DNA of 64,000 nt from Lentzea kentuckyensis (GTDB lineage Bacteria; Actinomycetota; Actinomycetes; Mycobacteriales; Pseudonocardiaceae), in assembly GCF_002150765.1 (NCBI RefSeq), contig NZ_MUYM01000038.1:23009-87008 (forward strand), read 5' to 3'. Below the pieces are notes generated by a model. It was not told the DNA's origin, searched no databases, and saw only the letters and a list, made by a program, of their open reading frames with translations. Each line of letters opens with the position of its first letter. Position 1 is the first letter of the stretch. The translations under genes were made by a program, and so were the position numbers. Below are positions 10,436 through 19,106 of this stretch, in pieces.

Positions 10436-12003
10436 CGCTCACCACCGACCGCCCCACCACCCGCGACGGGCAAAGCATGCGCAACGCCCTGATGCGCCTC
10501 GACCTGCCCTGCTACGTCGTGCGCGGGCAGGGCCGGGTCGGTCTGACCACCGAACGCCCCGCGGACGACAGCGCGGTGATCGCCGTGGCCGCGCCGCTGA
10601 CCGCCGACCGGCTCGGGTCCGCCGCGTTCCGCAAGGCGCACGGCGTGCGGTACGCCTACATGTGCGGCGCCATGGCGGGCGGGATCGCCTCGCCGGACCT
10701 GGTGATCGCCATCGCGCGGGCGGGCAGCCTCGGCACCTACGGCGCGGCCGGCGTGTTGCCGACCAACATCGAGAAGGCGCTGCAACGGTTCCGCGACGAG
10801 ATCCCGGATCTGCCGTACGCGGCTAACCTGATCCACAGCCCCAGCGAGGACGCGCTGGAACGCGACGCCGTCGAGCTTTACCTGAAGTACGGCGTGCGGT
10901 GCGTCGAGGCGTCGGCGTTCATGGCGCTGACACCGCACGTGGTGCGCTACCGGGTGGCCGGACTGTGCCGCGACCAGCAGGGCCGGCCGGTCGCGCGGAA
11001 CCGGTTGGTGGCCAAGGTGTCCCGCAGCGAGGTCGCCACGCACTTCCTGCGTCCGGCACCCGCTTCCGTCGTCGCCGATCTGGTCGCGCACGGCCTGGCG
11101 ACGCCCGAGCAGGCCGAACTCGCCGAGCAGGTGCCGATGGCCGACGACATCACCGTCGAGGCCGACTCCGGCGGTCACACGGACCGCAGGCCCATGGGGG
11201 CGTTGCTGCCCACGATCCTCGGTCTGCGCGACGCCGAGCAGGCGCGGCACCGGTGGCCGATCAGGGTCGGCGCGGCGGGCGGGCTCGGCACCCCGGCGTC
11301 GCTGGCGGCGGTGTACGCGATGGGCGCGGACTACGCCGTCACCGGCTCGGTCAACCAGTCCTGTGTGGAGTCCGGCACCTCCGACGCGGCCAGGCGACTG
11401 CTGGCGGAGGCGGACGTGGCCGACTGCGAGATGGCGCCGGCCGCGGACATGTTCGAGCTCGGCGTCGACCTCCAGGTCCTGCGCAAGGGAACGTTGTTCC
11501 CCATGCGTGCCAAGAAGTTGTACGAGCTGTACCGCACGTACGAGGGCGTCGAGGCGCTACCCGTGAGCGAACGGCTGCGGCTCGAACAACAGATCTTCCG
11601 CCGCCCGCTGGACGAGGTGTGGGCCGACGTGGTCGCGTACTTCACCCGGCGCGACCCGGCCCAGCTCGAACGCGCCGCCGCCGACCCCCGCCGCCGCATG
11701 GCGCTGATCTTCCGCTGGTACCTCGGCATGGCCTCGCGCTGGGCGGTGACCGGCGAGCCCGACCGCACGCAGGACTACCAGATCTGGTGCGGCCCGGCGA
11801 TGGGCGCGTTCAACGACTGGGTGCGCGGCACCTACCTGGAGGACCCGGCCAGGCGTGCCGCCGCCGACGTCGCCACCCACCTGATGCGCGGCGCCGCCTA
11901 CACCTCGCGGGTGTGGCAGCTGAAGCTCGCCGGGGTGCGGCTGCCCGCGTCGTGCACGACCTACCGCCCCACCCCCTTGTCCACAGAACCCGGAGAGTCC
12001 TGA
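10432..12003 (+). CDS. pfaD: PfaD-like trans-acting enoylreductase, 523 aa
   Basis: FMN-dependent TIM-barrel enoylreductase of the PfaD / 2-nitropropane-dioxygenase-like group, which works in trans on the synthase-bound enoyl chain. Diagnostic segments are YMCGAMAGGIASPDLV near the N-terminus, a phosphate-binding stretch AAGGLGTPASLAA, then GADYAVTGSVNQ and ESGTSDAARRLL, all matching the conserved PfaD C-terminal half. Length is normal for PfaD. The start ATG at 10432 overlaps the stop of the KS-CLF gene by 4 bp, which decides the start within a longer open frame; the stop overlaps the following ATG (TGATG). Its presence means that at least some cycles can be fully reduced, so the product need not be a simple polyene. 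Confidence 0.92.
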   Translation: MTLTTDRPTTRDGQSMRNALMRLDLPCYVVRGQGRVGLTTERPADDSAVIAVAAPLTADRLGSAAFRKAHGVRYAYMCGAMAGGIASPDLVIAIARAGSLGTYGAAGVLPTNIEKALQRFRDEIPDLPYAANLIHSPSEDALERDAVELYLKYGVRCVEASAFMALTPHVVRYRVAGLCRDQQGRPVARNRLVAKVSRSEVATHFLRPAPASVVADLVAHGLATPEQAELAEQVPMADDITVEADSGGHTDRRPMGALLPTILGLRDAEQARHRWPIRVGAAGGLGTPASLAAVYAMGADYAVTGSVNQSCVESGTSDAARRLLAEADVADCEMAPAADMFELGVDLQVLRKGTLFPMRAKKLYELYRTYEGVEALPVSERLRLEQQIFRRPLDEVWADVVAYFTRRDPAQLERAAADPRRRMALIFRWYLGMASRWAVTGEPDRTQDYQIWCGPAMGAFNDWVRGTYLEDPARRAAADVATHLMRGAAYTSRVWQLKLAGVRLPASCTTYRPTPLSTEPGES

Positions 12004-13754
12004 TGTCCGCGACGCTGAACGGACCGGAGGCCACCCGCTACCCCGCCGGTGCCGAACTCGATCACCGGCTCGGCGACCCGCGCGCGGACGAGAACCCCTA
12101 CGGGTTCGCCGCGATGAGACAACGCGACGAGCACGCCGACCTCACCGCGCTAGCCGACGAGGCGGGGACCGACCTGCGCCTCGCGTTCGTGCCGCAGTGC
12201 TTCGGCGGTGAACTGCGCACCGCCGACGACACCCTCATGTCCGCCAGGCTCGCGTCGCGCCGGGACGGCACGGCCATGCCCGCCACCATGTTCGGCATCA
12301 CCGCGACCACGTGCGTGTTGCTGGCCGGCACCCCGGAGCAGTGCGCCGAGGTCGTGACGATGGCCCGGCACGGGCAGACCACCGGTTTCGCCCTCATCGA
12401 GGAGGAACACGACGGCGACCTCCTGGCGGGCGACTGCTCGTTGTTCGACGACGGCCGCGGCGACTACCGGCTGACCGGGCGGAAGTGGCGCGTCGGGCTC
12501 GGGCCCGAGTGCTCGGCACTGCTCGTCCTCGCCCGCACCGGGGGCCGCGGGCCCGCGGCTTTCACACTGGTGCTGCTGCGGGACCAGGACCTCGCGAACG
12601 CCAAGCGGAACGTCCACCGGACCGAGGGGTTCCGCGGCATCGAGTTCGCCGACTTCTGCTTCGACAACCTGTTGGTACCCGCACAGGACGTCGTCGGCGG
12701 CATCGGCCAGGGCATGGAGACCGTGCTGCGCGCCCTGCAGCTCGTGCGCGCCATGAGCACGGCGGCCAACCTCGGCTGCGCCGACACCGCGCTGCGCCTC
12801 ACGATGGACCACGCCACGACCGCCCGGTTCGAGGGCGCGCCGCTGACCGCGATGCCGTACGTGCGCCGGGAACTCGGTGCCTCGGCCGCGGCGCTGACCG
12901 TCGCCGACGTCGTCGCCACCGCCTGCGCCCGCGGCCTGCACACCCTGCCCGGTCAGCAGAGCCTGTGGTCGAGCGTCGCCAAGGCGGTCGTGACGGACCT
13001 GTCCGAGGACGTGTTCGCCCGCTGCGCCGACGTGCTGGCGTTCCGCGGCCAGCTGGCCGACGGCCCGACCGGCGCGTTCGGTGTCGCCCGCCGCGACAAC
13101 GCGGTCGTGCGGTACATCGACATCGACCCGATCGGCAACCTGCGCCTGACAGCTCAACAACTGCGCCGGTTCGCGGCGCACGACGTGCTCGACCAGCCTC
13201 CGCCGAGCACGGAGCTGATGACCGCGTTCAGCCTCGACGCGCCGCTGCCCGAACTGCGGCTGAGCGATCTCGCGTTGTCCTGGCGCGGGCGCGACGACGT
13301 GACCGCCGCACTGCCCGCGGTCTCGCACGAGATCCGCGACCTCCTCGCCGGGGCGCCGTCCGCCGGCCCGTTGCTGGGCCGGCTCGGATCACTGCAGGCA
13401 GCGCTGAGCCTGGTTCCACGTGAGGTGCAAGAGCTCTCGACCCTGCTCGGCAAGGAGTGCGGCCGCTCGGCAGAGCTGCTCGACCTCGCCGAGCGGTTCA
13501 CCCTGCTGCACGCCGCCGCGAGCTGCGTGCACCTGTGGTGGTTCAACCGTCACCGGCCACTTTTCGGTCAGCCGCCGGGCTCGACCGGTTGGCTCGTCGC
13601 CGCGCTGGACGTCCTGCGCGACCGCGGCCGCGGACCGCGCGGCCGGCTCGAACCCGAGATCGCCGCCGCACCCTTCGTCCTCGCCGAGGCCCTGCACGCG
13701 GAGGGACGGCTGTTCAGCGCGGCACCGGTGCTGCTGCGGGAGGGCGCGTCATGA
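12003..13754 (+). CDS. Acyl-CoA dehydrogenase family protein with C-terminal extension, 583 aa (paralog 1)
   Basis: An N-terminal acyl-CoA dehydrogenase fold (about 1-400) is followed by about 180 residues of mostly helical extension, making it much longer than the usual 380-400 aa. Compared with the neighbouring paralog, the flavin-loop motif is altered: EEEHDGDLL here against EREHGSDLL in paralog 2, so flavin binding or activity may be weakened. It is translationally coupled on both sides (TGATG at the start, ATGA at the stop). Within this lipid cluster it may desaturate or supply an acyl starter, or serve as the non-catalytic half of a heteromer with paralog 2, as seen for some mycobacterial FadE pairs; these roles are inferred. 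A longer open frame upstream is only a shadow of pfaD. Confidence 0.85.
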   Translation: MSATLNGPEATRYPAGAELDHRLGDPRADENPYGFAAMRQRDEHADLTALADEAGTDLRLAFVPQCFGGELRTADDTLMSARLASRRDGTAMPATMFGITATTCVLLAGTPEQCAEVVTMARHGQTTGFALIEEEHDGDLLAGDCSLFDDGRGDYRLTGRKWRVGLGPECSALLVLARTGGRGPAAFTLVLLRDQDLANAKRNVHRTEGFRGIEFADFCFDNLLVPAQDVVGGIGQGMETVLRALQLVRAMSTAANLGCADTALRLTMDHATTARFEGAPLTAMPYVRRELGASAAALTVADVVATACARGLHTLPGQQSLWSSVAKAVVTDLSEDVFARCADVLAFRGQLADGPTGAFGVARRDNAVVRYIDIDPIGNLRLTAQQLRRFAAHDVLDQPPPSTELMTAFSLDAPLPELRLSDLALSWRGRDDVTAALPAVSHEIRDLLAGAPSAGPLLGRLGSLQAALSLVPREVQELSTLLGKECGRSAELLDLAERFTLLHAAASCVHLWWFNRHRPLFGQPPGSTGWLVAALDVLRDRGRGPRGRLEPEIAAAPFVLAEALHAEGRLFSAAPVLLREGAS

Positions 13755-13949
13755 CTCGCGTCGCCGACCTCGCCGCACTGGACATGCCGTACAACCGCAG
13801 TCATCGGGCGCACGGCCGGCTCGAACCCGAGACCGCCGCCGCACCCTTCGCGCGGGCAGAGACGCAGCACCACGACGGCCGCCTGTTCAGCGCGGCACCG
13901 GTGCTGCCGCGGGAGGGCGCGTCATGACTCGCGTCGCCGACCTCGCCGC
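13641..13949 (+). repeat. Imperfect tandem direct repeat spanning a gene junction (period 173 bp)
   Basis: Bases 13641-13776 reappear at 13814-13949 with a limited number of substitutions. Each copy contains the last ~37 codons of acyl-CoA dehydrogenase 1, the ATGA overlap and the first codons of dehydrogenase 2 (MTRVADLAA). Both copies end with the same ATGACTCGCGTCGCCGACC start block. The period is not a multiple of three, so the copies are read in different frames. It is best explained as a tandem duplication of the gene-gene junction followed by divergence. Confidence 0.9.
13751..13927 (+). pseudogene. 58-codon mini-ORF left by junction duplication
   Basis: The frame begins with the start of dehydrogenase 2 (MTRVADLAAL), runs through about 11 unrelated residues, and ends with a degenerate copy of the C-terminus of dehydrogenase 1 (GRLEPETAAAPF, then GRLFSAAPVLPREGAS). 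It overlaps the upstream stop and the downstream start by ATGA at both ends, so it could still be translated as a coupling relay between the two dehydrogenase genes. It carries no domain. It is called a duplication remnant; a function as a short coupling peptide cannot be excluded. Confidence 0.75.
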
Positions 13950-15660
13950 GCTCACCGAGGACCTCGAACGGCACCTCGGCGACCCGCACGACCCGAACAG
14001 CCCGGCGTCCTTCGCCACCGTCCTCGATCTCGACGAGCGCGAGCAGTATCCGCACGTCCTGCTCGACCACCTCAGGGCCTGGCGCTGTCACGAGTTCGGC
14101 GTGCCGGTCAGCGCGGGCGGGCGCGGGGTGGCCACCCAGGACTCCGTCGCGTTCGGCACGGCCATCGCCCGCCGGGACGCGACGGCGGCCACGGCGTTGA
14201 GCATCACGATGCTCGCGTACCTGCCGATCTGGGTCGGCGGCACCGACGAGCAACGGGAACGCTACGGGCGCGCGGTCTGCGACGGCGCCAAGGTGTCGTG
14301 GGGGCTGTCCGAGCGCGAGCACGGCAGCGATCTGCTGGCCAACCGGATGACGGCCCGAAAAGTGCAGGGCGGCTACGTCGTCGACGGCGAGAAGTGGTTG
14401 ATCGGCAACGCCACGCTCGCGGACCACATCGTGCTGTTCGTGCGCACGGAGGATCGCGGTGGGCCTGCCGGATTCACCATCCTGGTGCTGGACAAGCGAT
14501 CCACGCCGGCGCACCACATCACCGCGTTGCCGGACGAGCAGCTGCACGGACTGCGCGGGATCGACATGAGCGGCGTGCGGCTCACCCGGTGCTTCATCCC
14601 GGAGTCCGCGCGCATCGGCGCGGAGGGGCAGGGGCTGGAGATCGCGCTGAAGAGCTCGCACCCGGTGCGAGTCATGATCACCGGTATCGCGCTCGGGTGT
14701 GCCGACACGGCCCTGAGGCTGACGCTCGACTTCACCACCCACCGGCGGATCTTCGGGCGCGAGGTCGTCGACGTGCCGTACTCGCGTCGCAAGCTGGTCG
14801 AGTGCTTCGCTGACCAGTTGCTGTGCGATGTGCTCGCGAACTGTGCCGCGCGCGGGCTGCAGGCCTCGCCGGACCAGAGTTCGGTGTGGTCGTCGGTGGC
14901 GAAGTTCCTGATACCGACCGTGCTCGACCGCACGGTCAGCGCTCTCGCCGTCGTGCTCGGCGCGCGGCACTACCTGCGCGCGCACCCGCGGTACGGGGCG
15001 TTCCAGAAGGCGAAGCGCGACCTGCTGGTGGCGAACTTCGCCGACGGCAACACGGTGGTGAACCTCAAGAACATCGCGCTGCAACTGCACAACCTGCTCA
15101 AGCCGGCACAAGCCGACGTCGAGCGTGCTTCCGTCGTGTTCGACTGGGACGCCGAGCTGCCGCCGATCCGGCCGTGGGCCGCGCAGACGGTGAGCCGCAC
15201 CGGCGACGATGCGGTGCGGACGTTGCCGCACGCGCTGGACCTGCTGCGGCAACGAGGCTGGGACAAGTGCGTCCGACTCGGTGAGTGCTTCGAGCAGGAG
15301 ATCGAGCGGATGCGCGAGGAGTGCGAGGCCCTGCGCGAGAAGCTCGGCCGCCGGTACGGAGACTCGGCCGAGCTGTTCCTGCTGGCCGAACGGTACTGCG
15401 TGGTGCACGCTGCCGCGTGTTGCCTGGCGCACCGGGCGTTGTCGTCGTGGATCAGCGAACCGCTCGACGGCCCCGAGCCGTTGCTGCTGTGCCTGCAACG
15501 GCTCTGGCACCTGCTGCACCCGCTCGACACGGTGGTGGACGAGTCCGATGTGGACACGGGAACAGCGGTGATGTTGCGGCTGCACCAGGAGAACCGCTCG
15601 TTCGGCTACCGCCAGTTCGCCCTCGCCAAGAGCTCGGTTCCAGGAGGTGACCCGCGATGA
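13924..15660 (+). CDS. Acyl-CoA dehydrogenase family protein with C-terminal extension, 578 aa (paralog 2)
   Basis: Flavin-dependent acyl-CoA dehydrogenase with an intact family motif (WGLSEREHGSDLLANRM, then VDGEKWLIGNA) in the middle domain, a helical C-terminal ACAD domain (about 225-390) and a further ~180-residue helical extension matching that of paralog 1. The better-preserved motifs make it the likely catalytic member of the pair. The ATG at 13924 is chosen because it overlaps the mini-ORF stop and repeats the MTRVADLAAL start; the upstream open frame is a shadow of paralog 1. The stop overlaps the accDA start by ATGA. It probably acts on the acyl chain made by, or fed to, the PUFA-like synthase; the substrate is unknown. 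Confidence 0.87.
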   Translation: MTRVADLAALTEDLERHLGDPHDPNSPASFATVLDLDEREQYPHVLLDHLRAWRCHEFGVPVSAGGRGVATQDSVAFGTAIARRDATAATALSITMLAYLPIWVGGTDEQRERYGRAVCDGAKVSWGLSEREHGSDLLANRMTARKVQGGYVVDGEKWLIGNATLADHIVLFVRTEDRGGPAGFTILVLDKRSTPAHHITALPDEQLHGLRGIDMSGVRLTRCFIPESARIGAEGQGLEIALKSSHPVRVMITGIALGCADTALRLTLDFTTHRRIFGREVVDVPYSRRKLVECFADQLLCDVLANCAARGLQASPDQSSVWSSVAKFLIPTVLDRTVSALAVVLGARHYLRAHPRYGAFQKAKRDLLVANFADGNTVVNLKNIALQLHNLLKPAQADVERASVVFDWDAELPPIRPWAAQTVSRTGDDAVRTLPHALDLLRQRGWDKCVRLGECFEQEIERMREECEALREKLGRRYGDSAELFLLAERYCVVHAAACCLAHRALSSWISEPLDGPEPLLLCLQRLWHLLHPLDTVVDESDVDTGTAVMLRLHQENRSFGYRQFALAKSSVPGGDPR

Positions 15661-17315
15661 CCGACGACGTCCGGTGGGCGAAGTGCCCGTCCTGCACCGC
15701 GCTGGTGTACCTGAAGCGGCTCGACAAGCACGCCAAGGTGTGCCCCGAGTGCTCACACCACTGGCGGATGCCGGTGCGCGAACGGCTGGAGCTGTTGTTC
15801 GACGACGGGTCGTTCGAGGAGTTCGGTGCCGGCCTCAAGCCGAACGACCCGTTGGAGTTCCACGACAGCAAGCCGTACGCGCGGCGTCTCGCCGATGCCG
15901 AACGTCGCACCGGTGACGCCGAGGCCTGCATCTGCGCGAAAGGCTCCATCGACGGCGCACGGGTGATCATCGCGGCCGTGGACTTCGGCTTCATGGGTGG
16001 GAGCATCGGCGGCACGACCGGCGAGAAGATCGCGCTGGCCGCCCGCCGGGCACTCGACGAACGCACGCCGTTGCTGATCATCTGCGCATCCGGTGGGGCG
16101 CGGATGCAGGAGGGCGCGCTGTCGTTGATGCAGCTGGTGAAGACCAGCCAGGAGGTCGCGCGGCTGCACGAGGCGGGCGTGCTGTGCCTCAACCTCAACA
16201 CCGATCCGACCTACGGCGGCGCGACGGCCTCGTTCGCGACGCTGGGCGACGTCATCATCGCCGAACCCGGTGCGCGCATCGGGTTCGCCGGCCCGAACGT
16301 CATCGCGCAGACCATCAGGGAGGAGCTGCCCGACGGGTTCCAGACCGCGGAGTTCCTGCTGGCCAACGGCATGCTCGACCTGGTGGTGTCCAGAGACGCG
16401 CTGCGGCCGTTGCTCGGCCGGCTGCTGGGCATGCACACGAAGCCGCAACAGCTCACCGAAACCCCGCGCACGCTGATCACCGATCCGGCCCAGATCCCCG
16501 AACGCGCCGCGTGGGACGTCGTGCAGTCGGCCCGCGACCTGGGCCGTCCGACCACTTTGGACTACTGCGCGGCCGTGTTCGACGACGGACTCGTGGAGCT
16601 GCACGGCGATCGCCGCTCGGGCGACGACCAGGCGGTGGTGGGCGGTCTGGCCCGGCTCGCCGGGCGCACCGTCGTCGTCATCGGCTCGCAGAAGGGACAT
16701 TCGCCACCGGACCTGGTGCGGCACAACTTCGGCATGCCGAACCCGAGCGGGTACCACAAGGCCCGGCGGCTGATGGCGTACGCGGAACGGTTCGGCTTCC
16801 CGGTGGTGACGCTCGTCGACACACCGGGCGCGTTCCCCGGCGCCGACGCCGAACGCAGCGGTCAGGGCACCGCGATCGCCGAGTGCATCATGCGGATGTC
16901 CCGGCTGCGCGTGCCCACCGCGGTCGTGCTCACCGGCGAGGGCGGCAGCGGTGGCGCGCTGGCGCTGGGCGTCGGCAACCGCGTGCTGATGCTGGAGAAC
17001 GCCTACTACTCCGTGATCAGCCCCGAGGGCTGCTCGTCGATCCTCTGGGGCACGTCGGCGGAGGCGTCCAGGGCCGCGGAGGCGCTCAAGATCACGTCAC
17101 GCGAGTTGCTCGCGCTGGGGCTCGTCGACGGCGTGGTCGCGGAACCACCCGGCGGTGCCCAGTCCGACTGGGAGACCACCGCCCGCAACGTCCGTTCCGG
17201 CCTGGTGCAGGCGCTCACCGAGCTGGACGGCCTGACCCCGGAGCAGCTGACCGAGGACCGCTACACGCGGTTCGCGCGCTTCGGCGCTCCCGTTGAAAGC
17301 GAGGTGCCGGCATGA
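15657..17315 (+). CDS. accDA: Acetyl-CoA carboxylase carboxyltransferase, fused AccD-AccA, 552 aa
   Basis: Transfers the carboxyl group from carboxybiotin to acetyl-CoA to make malonyl-CoA. The N-terminal half is AccD-like with the zinc ribbon (CPSC, then CPEC near residues 7-35) and GGARMQEGALSLMQ; the C-terminal half is AccA-like (GMPNPSGYHKARRLM, VDTPGAFPGADAE, GEGGSGGALALGVGN). The two subunits are separate in E. coli but joined here. It is coupled by ATGA to both neighbours and sits with AccB and AccC, giving a complete carboxylase inside the synthase operon, presumably a dedicated malonyl-CoA supply for the iterative synthase. Confidence 0.95.
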   Translation: MTDDVRWAKCPSCTALVYLKRLDKHAKVCPECSHHWRMPVRERLELLFDDGSFEEFGAGLKPNDPLEFHDSKPYARRLADAERRTGDAEACICAKGSIDGARVIIAAVDFGFMGGSIGGTTGEKIALAARRALDERTPLLIICASGGARMQEGALSLMQLVKTSQEVARLHEAGVLCLNLNTDPTYGGATASFATLGDVIIAEPGARIGFAGPNVIAQTIREELPDGFQTAEFLLANGMLDLVVSRDALRPLLGRLLGMHTKPQQLTETPRTLITDPAQIPERAAWDVVQSARDLGRPTTLDYCAAVFDDGLVELHGDRRSGDDQAVVGGLARLAGRTVVVIGSQKGHSPPDLVRHNFGMPNPSGYHKARRLMAYAERFGFPVVTLVDTPGAFPGADAERSGQGTAIAECIMRMSRLRVPTAVVLTGEGGSGGALALGVGNRVLMLENAYYSVISPEGCSSILWGTSAEASRAAEALKITSRELLALGLVDGVVAEPPGGAQSDWETTARNVRSGLVQALTELDGLTPEQLTEDRYTRFARFGAPVESEVPA

Positions 17316-17758
17316 CCGAGGAAACGACCCAGGGCGTGGATCCCGAGTCCGTCGCGGCCCAGGTGGTGCGACTGGCCAACGAACTGCCCGGCACGCCGCA
17401 GCGGATGAAGGTCGAGGCCGCCGGGACCGCCGTCGAGGTCGACTGGGACACGACCGCGGATCCGGCCGGTGAACCGGCTGCCGCGACGCCTTCCCCGGAC
17501 GACCAACCTGGCGGACCGCGGATCACCGCTCCCCTGGTCGGCACGTTCTACCGCGCGCCCGGTCCCGGCGAGGCGCCGTTCGTCGAGGTCGGTGACGTGG
17601 TCGCGGAAGGCCAGCAGGTGGGCATCGTCGAGGCCATGAAGCTGATGAACCCGGTGGAGGCGACCCAGTCGGGCACGGTCGCGGAGCTGCTGGCCGGGGA
17701 CGGCGAGATGGTCGAGTACGGCCAGCCGCTGATCCTGTTGTCCCGTGACGGGAGCTGA
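17312..17758 (+). CDS. accB: Biotin carboxyl carrier protein, 148 aa
   Basis: Carries the biotin prosthetic group between the carboxylase and carboxyltransferase parts. The C-terminal lipoyl/biotinyl domain has the biotin-attachment motif EAMKLMN (Lys near residue 110), preceded by a Pro/Ala-rich hinge (about 45-70) and a short N-terminal helical segment, as in bacterial AccB. The start overlaps the accDA stop by 4 bp. Only 4 bp separate its stop from the preferred accC ATG. Confidence 0.95.
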   Translation: MTEETTQGVDPESVAAQVVRLANELPGTPQRMKVEAAGTAVEVDWDTTADPAGEPAAATPSPDDQPGGPRITAPLVGTFYRAPGPGEAPFVEVGDVVAEGQQVGIVEAMKLMNPVEATQSGTVAELLAGDGEMVEYGQPLILLSRDGS

Positions 17759-17762
17759 GGTC

Positions 17763-19106
17763 ATGTTCGGCAAGGTGCTCGTGGCCAACCGCGGCGAGAT
17801 CGCCGTGCGCGTGATCAGGGCGTGCCGCGAGCTCGGGGTGCGCACCGTCGCGATCTACTCCACCGCCGACGAGTCGTCGATGGCGGTCGAGCTCGCCGAC
17901 GAGGCCGTGCACGTCGGCGAGTCGCCCGCCAAGCAGAGCTACCTGAACGTCCCGAACATCATCGGTGCCGCCGTCAAGACCGGTGCGGACGCCATCCACC
18001 CCGGTTACGGCTTTCTGTCCGAGGACCCGTACTTCGCCGAGATCTGCGCCGAACACGGCATCACGTTCATCGGCCCGCCACCGGAGGTGATGGAGGCGCT
18101 CGGCGACAAGGCGACCGCGCGCCGCCTGATGACCGACGCGGGACTGCCCTTGCTGCCGGGCACGTTGTCCGCGCCCGCTTCCGTCGAAGAAGCGGTCGAG
18201 GCCGCCGCCGACGTCGGTTTTCCGTTGCTGCTCAAAGCTTCTGCCGGAGGGGGTGGCCGGGGCATCACGATCGTGCCGTCGGCGGCCGAGCTGCCGGACG
18301 CGGTGCGCGCGACGCGTGCCGAGGCGCAGACGCTCTTCAACGATCCCTCGGTGTACCTGGAACGCTTTCTGAGCCCGGCGAAGCACATCGAGGTGCAGGT
18401 GTTCTGCGACGACCACGGCAACGCGATCCACCTCGGGGAACGGGACTGCTCGGTGCAGCGCCGCAACCAGAAGCTCCTGGAGGAGTCGCCGTCACCGGTC
18501 GTCGACGAGGAGTTGCGCGCCCGGCTCGGCGAGGCTGCCGTCCGCGGCGCCCGCGCGGTCGGCTACCGGGGTGCGGGGACGATGGAGTTCCTGCTGGACG
18601 AGGACAACCGGTTCTGGTTCATGGAGATGAACGCCAGGATCCAGGTGGAGCACCCGGTCACCGAGCTGGTGACGTCGGTCGACCTCGTGGCCGAACAGCT
18701 GCGGGTGGCGGCGGGCCGGCCGTTGTCGGTCAAGCAGGAGGACGTCGTGTTGCGCGGCCACGCCGTGGAATGCCGGATCAACGCGGAGGATCCGGCACGG
18801 GACTTCGCCCCCACTCCCGGTCTGCTGGAAGTCTGTCGGCCTCCCGGCGGCCCGTGGGTGCGGTTCGACTCGCATTGTGTGCCGGGCTACACGGTTCCGC
18901 CGCACTACGACTCGATGATCGGCAAGGTCATCGTGTGGGCGGAGGACCGTTCGTCCGCCCTGAACCGGATGGACCGCGCTCTCACCGAACTGCGGGTCGA
19001 GGGCCCCGGCGTGCACACGACCGCGTCGTTCCAGCGGAAACTGGTGCGGCACCCCGTGTTCCGGCGGGGCGGCGTGTCAACGGACTTCCTGCGCAACCAC
19101 CTGTGA
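17763..19106 (+). CDS. accC: Acetyl-CoA carboxylase biotin carboxylase, 447 aa
   Basis: ATP-dependent carboxylation of biotin on AccB. It starts with the canonical MFGKVLVANRGEIAVRVIRA, contains the glycine-rich ATP-grasp loop KASAGGGGRGI (about 160-170) and the EMNARIQVEHPVTE signature. Length matches stand-alone AccC rather than the BC-BCCP fusion (AccA3-type) usual in actinobacterial acyl-CoA carboxylases. A GTG 18 bp upstream is in frame, but the ATG at 17763 matches the family N-terminus and has a GGAG-like site before it. Its 3' end overlaps the convergent MFS gene by 30 bp. Confidence 0.95.
   Translation: MFGKVLVANRGEIAVRVIRACRELGVRTVAIYSTADESSMAVELADEAVHVGESPAKQSYLNVPNIIGAAVKTGADAIHPGYGFLSEDPYFAEICAEHGITFIGPPPEVMEALGDKATARRLMTDAGLPLLPGTLSAPASVEEAVEAAADVGFPLLLKASAGGGGRGITIVPSAAELPDAVRATRAEAQTLFNDPSVYLERFLSPAKHIEVQVFCDDHGNAIHLGERDCSVQRRNQKLLEESPSPVVDEELRARLGEAAVRGARAVGYRGAGTMEFLLDEDNRFWFMEMNARIQVEHPVTELVTSVDLVAEQLRVAAGRPLSVKQEDVVLRGHAVECRINAEDPARDFAPTPGLLEVCRPPGGPWVRFDSHCVPGYTVPPHYDSMIGKVIVWAEDRSSALNRMDRALTELRVEGPGVHTTASFQRKLVRHPVFRRGGVSTDFLRNHL

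Noticed and set aside
10899..12002. Extension of acyl-CoA dehydrogenase 1 into pfaD (951-codon frame)
   Set aside because: The extra residues are a shadow of pfaD; the TGATG overlap at 12003 gives a normal coupled start.
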